Shown piece after piece: positions 1-5,886 of a DNA stretch of 9,820 bases. The stretch comes from NBML01 sp029939535. Its GTDB lineage: Bacteria; Desulfobacterota; Desulfobacteria; Desulfobacterales; Desulfobacteraceae. The notes beneath the pieces were generated by a model that searched no databases, was not told the origin of the DNA, and worked only from the letters and a program-made list of their open reading frames with translations. The stretch spans positions 1 through 9,820 of the forward strand of contig JAOZST010000139.1 of the NCBI GenBank assembly GCA_029939535.1, in the 5' to 3' direction. The translations under genes and the position numbers were made by a program. Positions within the stretch are counted from its first letter, which is position 1. Each line of letters starts with the position of its first letter.

Positions 1-133
1 CATATTCAAGTTGATAAAAAGTTGAGGAAACTATTCTGGCTAAAATCGTCATAATTCTTAAAATGTTGTATTCTCTGTAGTTGTAACCGGTTGTCTGGAC
101 AGCTGATCCTGGACTTATCATGTAAAAATATAA
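1..133. other. Left-edge noncoding stretch, nothing firm
   Basis: This stretch lies downstream of the amidohydrolase stop and contains no gene I can support. A plus-strand frame open from the edge stops at 52-54 after 17 codons. A minus-strand ATG at 52-50 opens a frame running off the left edge, but it has only a weak AAG-like ribosome site and 17 visible codons. The short dyad around CAGCTG near 99-111 is imperfect and has no T-run in either direction, so I do not call a terminator. Confidence 0.5.
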
Positions 134-2188
134 TCACAGGTCCTTGTCAATATGGAAAACCTGCCACCTGGTCTGGGATCTATTTTGAACATTCAGCCAA
201 TCGTCACTATCTGCTATTCGAAGCCGCCAGCGATAGCTTTGCCCTTTTTTTAAAACGCCCTTTGGAATTGTGTGGGATACCATGTTTTTACAACGCCTGG
301 TTGAGTATACCCTGACATTGCTGAGTTTGTTTATTTCAAGCCGGTAATACAGGGGGATATCTGTTTTTGCGGCCTCCCAGGAAAAGGTTGGTGTGGTTGA
401 ATTTATATATGTTTGATTTAGAGGCAACAAACTTTTGCTTTCAGGAGTTGAAATTGTTCTTATTTCGTCCTGATAGTCAAAGGTTGAGCCTCTTTCCTGA
501 GCACTTGCAATTTCAAACTGATAGGTTCCCTTCTGGGGAAGGCCAGGTACCTTTATCCAAAAATCCCTGGAACCCGGAACATAGCAAAAATCATTCCTGT
601 TCACGGGCAGTTTTCCTCTGGGTGTGACAATGGTTATGGACTCAATGGCATCCGGCAGTTTGCCTTTGAAATTTTTGCCAATGATAATTTCAAAATATGT
701 GAAGCTTTTTTCACTGGCTTCATATACATGATGGACAGCCCCCATAAAAGGGATGCCTGGTGTAATCATCCTTTGCAGTGCTGAGCTGTCATACCATTTC
801 CCGGAGGACATAACCCCCTGGGGGCTTGAAAGAAAACTAATATCATCAAAAGGATTTCCGCCAACAAGGATAAGATCTGATCGTTTGCCCTTTTCTATTG
901 TTCCAAAATCAGTCTTGCCAATCATGTTTTTAACCACATGGGCGGCATTTACCGTGGCCGTTTTAATGGCCTCATAGGGGGTAAAACCGTTCTGAACCAG
1001 GATACGCAACTCCTGGTGGATGGAAAACCCGGGCACAAGACCCATACCTCCGGTACCGGCATCGGTTGCCAGAAGCAGGGGAACACCCGCTTCCTTTAAA
1101 TGATGCAAAAGAAGCAAGTCAGCTTTGCGTTTAAGCCGTGAAAAAGCCTCGCCCCCGCGAAATTGAATTTGATGCTTTTCCCGGCCCTGCCTTAATGCAT
1201 CCAGATAAGTTTCCGGCAGGTATCTGTTTTCCGGCTGCATTAAAAACTTTTTTGGTTCAAAAAGCTTTTTAATGATTAACTCATCTAAAAACAGGGTGGT
1301 ACAAACAGGGATATCCTTTGATTTCAACTTTTTTGCAACCAGGGCCATTTTATGGGAAAACTTCTGTTCAAGTATTTTTTCATGGGAATTCAACCAGGGC
1401 TCAAACTGCTGGAAGGTCCTGCCAATGACGTAGGACATCCATCCATTTTCTGTATTAAAATACCTGGTTCGGTCAAAATCTACAAACTCCCAGAACAACT
1501 CTTCAATATGGGCTATTTCATCCATACCGTTTGATAAAACTTCTTCCAGGCCCACTTGAAAAGGAATGTGTCCGGCCGTGTATATGCCTATCTCCTTTGC
1601 CGTTGTGATTGCCCTGTGGAATTCATCCATGGACAGGTAGGAATAAAATTTTATAAAATCAAAGCCTTTTTCCTTTTGTTCTCTCACCATTTTTTCCGGG
1701 CTGTCAATATATCCCCTGAGCTGTTCCCCGCTGGAATAGATTACAGGACCTGGGAATTCACCTTTTTTAATGACCTGGCGCCAGTGAAGGACATTGTCAG
1801 GCGATCGGCCCTTGGAACCAAAACACCGGATACTTGTTACTCCCTTTGCCAGGTACAGAAGGAAGGGAGGTACAGGCCAGCTGCCCTTTAACCAGCTGGT
1901 ATCTGTGTGCATGTGCATATCAGAGAGACCGGGCAGCAAATATTTGCCTGAACAATCAATAATTATTGAATTTTCAGGGATGCTGATGTCTGTTGAAGAG
2001 CCTGCTGCCAGGATTCTTGATCCTTTGACAAGGACTGTCTGGTCAGGAACAATTACTTCCCTTGTCATGGGTATGAGATTTACATGGACAAAGGCTGTGT
2101 GCCTTTCTCCCTGGACACTGCTGATTGAATTTGCCGGAACCTGGAATATCAGCAGAATCATGATAAATAGTAACCATTTTGCCTGCAT
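134..2188 (-). CDS. Exported metal-dependent amidohydrolase with C-terminal beta domains
   Basis: This is a 684-residue protein of the amidohydrolase superfamily, closest in style to the imidazolonepropionase/prolidase-like group that hydrolyses C-N bonds with a metal centre. Residues 1-20 look like a signal peptide (K4, then a hydrophobic core at 5-16), so the enzyme probably acts in the periplasm or outside the cell. The family landmarks are all visible: the HxH pair H92/H94 in DMHMH, candidate metal-bridging K180 in DFIKF, H207 in AGHIPF, H227 in AHIEE, and catalytic-type D376 in ATDAG. The usual closing segment (GTIEKGKRSDLILV, about 429-442) ends the enzyme part. After about residue 480 come roughly 200 extra residues: a beta-rich region, then a segment with TPTFSWE (about 599-605) that looks like a fibronectin-III/Ig-type module. 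The ATG is supported by AGGAGG at 2199-2194, 5 nt upstream. The substrate cannot be read from sequence: dipeptides, N-acyl amino acids or cyclic amides are all possible. It lies 124 bp downstream of the Fic gene with a repeat between them, so it may have its own promoter. Confidence 0.85.
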   Translation of the reverse strand: MQAKWLLFIMILLIFQVPANSISSVQGERHTAFVHVNLIPMTREVIVPDQTVLVKGSRILAAGSSTDISIPENSIIIDCSGKYLLPGLSDMHMHTDTSWLKGSWPVPPFLLYLAKGVTSIRCFGSKGRSPDNVLHWRQVIKKGEFPGPVIYSSGEQLRGYIDSPEKMVREQKEKGFDFIKFYSYLSMDEFHRAITTAKEIGIYTAGHIPFQVGLEEVLSNGMDEIAHIEELFWEFVDFDRTRYFNTENGWMSYVIGRTFQQFEPWLNSHEKILEQKFSHKMALVAKKLKSKDIPVCTTLFLDELIIKKLFEPKKFLMQPENRYLPETYLDALRQGREKHQIQFRGGEAFSRLKRKADLLLLHHLKEAGVPLLLATDAGTGGMGLVPGFSIHQELRILVQNGFTPYEAIKTATVNAAHVVKNMIGKTDFGTIEKGKRSDLILVGGNPFDDISFLSSPQGVMSSGKWYDSSALQRMITPGIPFMGAVHHVYEASEKSFTYFEIIIGKNFKGKLPDAIESITIVTPRGKLPVNRNDFCYVPGSRDFWIKVPGLPQKGTYQFEIASAQERGSTFDYQDEIRTISTPESKSLLPLNQTYINSTTPTFSWEAAKTDIPLYYRLEINKLSNVRVYSTRRCKNMVSHTIPKGVLKKGQSYRWRLRIADSDDWLNVQNRSQTRWQVFHIDKDL

Positions 2189-2193
2189 CCCGT

Positions 2194-2199
2194 CCTCCT
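2194..2199 (-). promoter_or_regulatory. Shine-Dalgarno of the amidohydrolase gene
   Basis: AGGAGG on the minus strand, 5 nt before the ATG at 2188. It is a near-ideal site and fixes the start in front of the signal peptide. Confidence 0.8.
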
Positions 2200-2221
2200 G
2201 AATTTTTCCGCTATATTAAAT

Positions 2222-2231
2222 TAGCGCGCTA
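2222..2231. repeat. 10-bp perfect palindrome
   Basis: TAGCGCGCTA is a perfect palindrome between the Fic gene and the amidohydrolase gene, about 34 bp upstream of the latter's ATG. A GC-rich partial echo (GGCGCG) follows at 2233-2238. It could be an operator or part of the adjacent repeat. Its role is unknown. Confidence 0.4.
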
Positions 2232-2243
2232 TGGCGCGTGCTC

Positions 2244-2299
2244 TTAGCCATTAGCTGTTGGCAGTTAGCTAAAGCCTAATGGCTAACAGCTAAATGCAA
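2244..2299. repeat. Degenerate heptanucleotide repeat, about eight units, with an internal dyad
   Basis: The spacer between the Fic and amidohydrolase genes can be cut into eight successive 7-nt units resembling TTAGCTA. Examples are TTAGCCA at 2244, TTAGCTG at 2251, TTAGCTA at 2265 and ACAGCTA at 2286. The fifth base of every unit is C and the fourth is G in seven of eight. The same stretch forms an imperfect hairpin: arm 2251-2268, loop 2269-2275, arm 2276-2293, with 15 of 18 positions pairing. No T-run follows on either strand, so it is not a classical intrinsic terminator, although the stem could still protect or end the Fic transcript. Confidence 0.65.
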
Positions 2300-2312
2300 A
2301 TTCCTATAAATT

Positions 2313-3002
2313 CTAGGATTCTGGAAAATCCATTTTCCAGTCCATATAAATCTTCCTATGACAATCGTTTAAAAAATTTATTATCGCTTTGTCTTCATGA
2401 AATTTATAAAAATTCATGAGCAAAGTGTTGTACTCCAATAGTCTTTTTGCCGGGACTGAGCATGGCAGAATACCATTGCTCAAGAACAACCCATTCATCA
2501 TAAGATTACCGGTTCTTTTATTACCATCCCAATAAAATTGGTTCCAGGCGAAATCCAATGCCAGTTTGTATCCCCTCTCGGATAAAGGGATCTTTTTATT
2601 ACAGGCATCTTTCAGGGCCTGATCCAATAAGGATGAAAGCTGATGCGGTTCAGGCGGATGATAGGTAAAATCACCACTTGTTACAGAGACAGCGCCATTC
2701 CTTATTGCTCCTGGGGTCAGGGCTTCATCTTTTGCAACAATATATTCAAGTTCACAAATAATTTCTTTTGATAACGAAAATAGTCCCTGCTGGACAAGCT
2801 CAATAAGTTTCTGCCATGCCATCTGTTGTTGCTTGAGTTTCTCCTGGTCTGAAATCTTATGTCCGCCGATGGTAATACCCTGGAGAAATGTCTGGACCTC
2901 TGGAAAAGTAAAAGGCATCCTTTCCAAGGATTGAAAATCATAAACAAGTTGAGCAAACATCTTTTTAGCAACAAAAACAGCTTTTTTTATGTTCTCTTTC
3001 AT
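2313..3002 (-). CDS. Fic/DOC-family protein with non-canonical Fic motif
   Basis: This 229-residue protein has the Fic fold. Family enzymes usually transfer AMP or another phosphate-containing group from a nucleotide to a hydroxyl side chain of a target protein, in the cytoplasm. The core motif lies at residues 155-166 (QFYWDGNKRTGN) and is followed by the typical helix LMMNGLFLSNG. In canonical enzymes the motif reads HPFxxGNGR. Here glutamine Q155 stands where the catalytic histidine is expected, while the D/E, G, N and R positions that bind Mg and phosphates are kept. A probable target-binding flap is R101-P117 (RNGAVSVTSG...YHPP). Near the N-terminus the block around 23-28 (FQSLER) sits where class II Fic proteins carry the self-inhibitory (S/T)xxxE(G/N) helix. 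The Glu is present but the flanking S/T and G/N are not. Start: ATG preceded by AGGGGA 4 nt upstream. No separate antitoxin-like gene adjoins it. Fold assignment is firm. Activity is uncertain. Confidence 0.85.
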   Translation of the reverse strand: MKENIKKAVFVAKKMFAQLVYDFQSLERMPFTFPEVQTFLQGITIGGHKISDQEKLKQQQMAWQKLIELVQQGLFSLSKEIICELEYIVAKDEALTPGAIRNGAVSVTSGDFTYHPPEPHQLSSLLDQALKDACNKKIPLSERGYKLALDFAWNQFYWDGNKRTGNLMMNGLFLSNGILPCSVPAKRLLEYNTLLMNFYKFHEDKAIINFLNDCHRKIYMDWKMDFPES

Positions 3003-3003
3003 A

Positions 3004-3031
3004 TTTCCCCTGTTCCGGATTCCCTGTTCCG
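3004..3031 (-). repeat. Two tandem copies of a 14-nt unit covering the Fic ribosome site
   Basis: On the minus strand CGGAACAGGG occurs at 3031-3022 and again at 3017-3008, exactly 14 nt apart. The second copy supplies the AGGGGA Shine-Dalgarno (3011-3006) of the Fic gene, and the first copy provides a second purine-rich stretch. A 14-nt period is twice the 7-nt period seen in the spacer downstream of the same gene. Confidence 0.6.
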
Positions 3032-3105
3032 CATTACTTGTAAAAACTTCCTATATCACCACTGTAAGTGAATAAGAGCTTTTATTGCGCCAGAAATCTT
3101 ATTTC

Positions 3106-4536
3106 TTATCTCAGAGAAAATCCCCCCAGTTTTGTTTCCAGATATTCTTCCAGACCTTCCATGGCACCCTCCCTGCCCATGCCGCTCTCTTTCATTCCAC
3201 CAAAGGGGGCCGCAGCAGAGGTTGGATTGATGTCATTAATCCCGATAATTCCGAATTTCAATCCCTCAAACAGCTTCATTGCCTTTGCAAGATCCCTGGT
3301 ATAGACATAAGCAGCAAGGCCATAGTCTGTATCATTTGCCATGTCAAGCAGGACGTCCTCATCCTCATAGCTGATGATGGGGGCCACAGGGCCGAAGGTC
3401 TCCTCCCTGTAGATAAGCATTTCAGACGTCACTTTATCCAGGATGGTGGGGGAATAAAAATTACCTTTATCCAGGTCATTTTCCTCCAGCCTGAATCCAC
3501 CTGCCAGAAGCACAGCACCTTTATCAATGGCATCTTTGACCTGGTTGTCCACTTTTTCAACTGCTGCTGAATTCACCAAGGGACCAATGCTTACACCGGG
3601 AGTTATCCCTGATCCTGCTTTCATTTTGGATACTTTTCCCATTAGCTCATTTAAAAAAGCCTGCTTCATACTGGAATGGACAAAAATCCTATTGGGACAG
3701 ATGCATGCCTGGCCTGTATTTAAAAACTTAACCAGGGACAAGCCCTTAGCAGCCTGAACAGGGTCGGCATCCTTGCAGACAATAAATGGCGCATGGCCGC
3801 CAAGTTCAAGGGAAACCCTCTTCATCTGCTTTGCCGCTCCCTGGGCCAGCATTTTTCCCACCTGGGTGGAACCAGTGAATGTCAGTTTTGCAATTCGCTT
3901 ATCCGTCATAAAAACTTCACCAACCGGTTTTGGATCTTGGGCGGTAATCAAATTTGCAACACCTTTGGGGAGCCCGGCCTTTTCAAGCAGTTTAAATATT
4001 TCAATGGCGCAAAGGGGGGTGGCTTCAGCAGGTTTTAGAACAATAGTACACCCTGCTGCCAGGGCAGGGGCAACCTTGCGGGTGATCATTGATATTGGAT
4101 AATTCCAGGGAGTAATGGCTGCCACCACCCCCAGGGGCTGTTTTAATACAATAAACCTTTGATCCCCCCTTGAGGAGGAGATGGTTCTTCCATAAATTCT
4201 TTTGGCCTCTTCAGCAAACCATAAAAGGAAATCAGCTCCATATTTTACTTCATTTCTGGCAGCCTGGATGGGTTTTCCCTGTTCTTCGGTCATAACCCGG
4301 GCCAGGTGCTCAAGATTTTCCATCATCAGCACATGGGCTTCATATAAAAAGGAGGATCTTTGATAGGCCGTCTGGGCAGACCAGACCTTAAATGCTTCAT
4401 GGGCGGCAGAAACGGCCATTTGAGCCTCGATTTCTCCTCCATCCGGGACCTTGGCAATTAACTCTCCATCGGCTGGATTAAAAACAGAAAACTCTTTTTT
4501 ATTTTTAGCTTCTTGCCATTGTCCATTGATCAACAT
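3106..4536 (-). CDS. gabD: NAD(P)-dependent succinate-semialdehyde dehydrogenase-type aldehyde dehydrogenase
   Basis: This is a 476-residue aldehyde dehydrogenase that oxidises an aldehyde to the carboxylic acid with NAD+ or NADP+, in the cytoplasm. Visible signatures, numbered from the start chosen here: oxyanion-hole N145 in TPWNYP, cofactor-binding K168 in VLKPAE, FTGS at 220-223, general base E244 in LELGG, catalytic C278 in GQACIC, and EETFGP at 378-383. The C-terminal GGMKESGMGREG block (446-457) is typical of the succinate-semialdehyde dehydrogenase branch, as is the Cys-x-Cys pair at 278/280. Length matches that family (about 480). A TTG 39 nt upstream (4575) is in frame, but the ATG at 4536 has GGGG 6 nt upstream and begins exactly where family members begin (MLINGQW). 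No 4-aminobutyrate transaminase is adjacent, so the substrate may be succinate semialdehyde or another short aldehyde. The gene symbol is by similarity of type, not proof. It is divergent from the efflux operon. Confidence 0.85.
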   Translation of the reverse strand: MLINGQWQEAKNKKEFSVFNPADGELIAKVPDGGEIEAQMAVSAAHEAFKVWSAQTAYQRSSFLYEAHVLMMENLEHLARVMTEEQGKPIQAARNEVKYGADFLLWFAEEAKRIYGRTISSSRGDQRFIVLKQPLGVVAAITPWNYPISMITRKVAPALAAGCTIVLKPAEATPLCAIEIFKLLEKAGLPKGVANLITAQDPKPVGEVFMTDKRIAKLTFTGSTQVGKMLAQGAAKQMKRVSLELGGHAPFIVCKDADPVQAAKGLSLVKFLNTGQACICPNRIFVHSSMKQAFLNELMGKVSKMKAGSGITPGVSIGPLVNSAAVEKVDNQVKDAIDKGAVLLAGGFRLEENDLDKGNFYSPTILDKVTSEMLIYREETFGPVAPIISYEDEDVLLDMANDTDYGLAAYVYTRDLAKAMKLFEGLKFGIIGINDINPTSAAAPFGGMKESGMGREGAMEGLEEYLETKLGGFSLR

Positions 4537-4540
4537 ACTA

Positions 4541-4548
4541 TTCCCCTT
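4541..4548 (-). promoter_or_regulatory. Shine-Dalgarno deciding the aldehyde dehydrogenase start
   Basis: AAGGGGAA on the minus strand, with the GGGG ending 6 nt before the ATG at 4536. It favours this ATG over the in-frame upstream TTG at 4575, which has no comparable site. Confidence 0.7.
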
Positions 4549-4602
4549 TTGAATATAGAGTAAGCTCTTAAACAAATCATGTTCAAAACTTTTTTATTTT
4601 CT

Positions 4603-4678
4603 TAACCAATATTACGATGATAGACTTTTTTCAAGTAAACAAAAACATTATATCCCTTGAAATCAGCCAGATTGGTTA
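4603..4678. promoter_or_regulatory. Divergent intergenic region with an 8-bp inverted repeat
   Basis: Between the two divergent start codons (4536 and 4717), TAACCAAT at 4603-4610 is exactly matched in inverse by ATTGGTTA at 4671-4678. The arms are 60 bp apart. They could be two half-sites for a regulator that controls both directions, but 8 bp in AT-rich DNA can arise by chance. A possible weak sigma-70-like promoter for the pump operon overlaps the right arm: TTGAAA at 4657-4662, then TACTAT at 4679-4684, with a 16-bp spacer. No regulator gene is next to it. Confidence 0.3.
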
Positions 4679-4704
4679 TACTATTTAAAGAGTTTTTTAT
4701 ATAT

Positions 4705-4710
4705 AAGGAA
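4705..4710 (+). promoter_or_regulatory. Shine-Dalgarno deciding the adaptor start
   Basis: AAGGAA sits 6 nt before the ATG at 4717. The in-frame TTG at 4657 would add 20 residues but has no ribosome site and overlaps the possible promoter. Confidence 0.7.
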
Positions 4711-4716
4711 AATTTT

Positions 4717-5886
4717 ATGGAATCCAAACCATATCAAAAGAAAAAATTTTTCCGGGCATTCCTGCGCTTTATCTGGCACAGCATCCCCTTTGTCTTAGTG
4801 CTGCTGACCATTGCCCTTGTGATCCTCCCTCTGGGCAGAAAGATTTCCGCCCAGAAAGAAGATCTTGCTCAAAAGCAGGCCAGGCAGATGAAAGAAACCA
4901 AGGCCCTGACCAATGTCATTACCATGGAAATCCTTCCCCGGATGATCATGGAAAAAATCAGCCTGCCCGGTGTTGCCAAGCCCTGGATCTCCCTGGAGGT
5001 GGTCTCGGAAATCAGGGGTAAAATTGTAAATAAAAAAATCGAAAACGGCACCCGGGTCCAAAAGGGAGATATCCTGGCTGTGATTGACAAAAGGGATTAT
5101 CAGAACAATTTCGATTCTGCCAGGGCTTCCTATGAAACAGCCATTACCACGGAAAAGCGGTTCACGGCCCTGTCAAAGAAACAATTTGTCACCCAGTCCC
5201 AGCTGGATGATGCCAGCGCAAGGGTTAAGACCACCAAGGCCGCCATGGACACGGCAGAACTGAACCTGAGCCGGTGCACCATCCGCTCCCCCATGAAAGG
5301 GGTGGTGGACCGGGTATATATTGAAAATGGTAATTTTTTAAATGTGGGCGACCCAGTTGCCAAAATTCTCCAGATGGACCAGCTGAAAATCCAGGTGGGC
5401 ATCCCTGAATCCGACGTGGATGCAGTGCGCAGGCTTAAACACTTTAATATGACAATTGATGCTTTAGGCGGCAAAACCTATACAGGGGATTATCACTATC
5501 TTTTTAAGACAGCCGATTCCATGGCCCGTCTCTACAACCTTGAAATCAAAGTGGACAACCCAGACCTTCAGATCCTGCCGGATATGTTTGCCAGGGTAAA
5601 CATTGTCAAAAACCTTGATCCCCAGGGCCTGGCTGTTCCCATGTACTCTCTGGTTACAATCAACAAACAGATCGGGGTCTTTGTTGAAAAGAAAAATGAG
5701 GAAAAAGAAAGTGTGGTTCATTTCAGGCCCGTGACCACAGGATTCCAGGATGGATGGAAAACCCAGATCCCGGAAGGGTTATCTCCAGGAGAAAAAGTGG
5801 TGGTTGTGGGCCATGGCCTCATTGAGGAGGGACAAAAGGTTAAAGTCATCCAGACCATCCATAAAATGGAGGAACTGACCCGATGA
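4717..5886 (+). CDS. RND efflux periplasmic adaptor (HlyD/membrane-fusion family)
   Basis: A 389-residue membrane-fusion protein that links an inner-membrane RND permease to an outer-membrane channel. A basic N-terminus is followed by one membrane segment at about 23-40. No lipobox Cys is seen, so it is anchored by this helix rather than by lipid. Order of parts: two halves of the lipoyl-like domain at about 92-124 (IRGKIVNKKIENGTRVQKGD) and 188-217 (RSPMKGVVDRVY...NVGDP), separated by a short alpha-helical hairpin at about 126-185. A beta-barrel region (about 222-300) and a membrane-proximal domain ending near 380 follow. The hairpin is shorter than in AcrA-type adaptors that dock deeply onto TolC, to judge from its roughly 60 residues. 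Its stop overlaps the permease start by ATGA, which points to coupled translation and a dedicated pair. Substrate is unknown. Confidence 0.9.
   Translation: MESKPYQKKKFFRAFLRFIWHSIPFVLVLLTIALVILPLGRKISAQKEDLAQKQARQMKETKALTNVITMEILPRMIMEKISLPGVAKPWISLEVVSEIRGKIVNKKIENGTRVQKGDILAVIDKRDYQNNFDSARASYETAITTEKRFTALSKKQFVTQSQLDDASARVKTTKAAMDTAELNLSRCTIRSPMKGVVDRVYIENGNFLNVGDPVAKILQMDQLKIQVGIPESDVDAVRRLKHFNMTIDALGGKTYTGDYHYLFKTADSMARLYNLEIKVDNPDLQILPDMFARVNIVKNLDPQGLAVPMYSLVTINKQIGVFVEKKNEEKESVVHFRPVTTGFQDGWKTQIPEGLSPGEKVVVVGHGLIEEGQKVKVIQTIHKMEELTR
5868..5873 (+). promoter_or_regulatory. Shine-Dalgarno of the RND permease inside the adaptor gene
   Basis: GGAGGA lies 9 nt before the permease ATG at 5883, within the last codons of the adaptor gene. 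With the ATGA overlap it supports translational coupling. Confidence 0.7.

Noticed and set aside
1..52. Minus-strand ATG at 52 opening a frame off the left edge
   Set aside because: Only 17 codons are visible, the ribosome site is weak, and there is no recognisable motif. It cannot be told from chance.
3092..3106. AGAAAT/ATTTCT dyad at the aldehyde dehydrogenase stop as a terminator
   Set aside because: The stem is six AT-rich pairs with a 3-nt loop, is too weak, and has no T-run after it on the minus strand.
4537..4575. TTG start extending the aldehyde dehydrogenase by 13 residues
   Set aside because: The added residues fall outside the family's usual N-terminus, and the internal ATG has a well-placed GGGG ribosome site.
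4657..4716. TTG start extending the adaptor by 20 residues
   Set aside because: It has no ribosome site, whereas the ATG at 4717 has AAGGAA at 6 nt.
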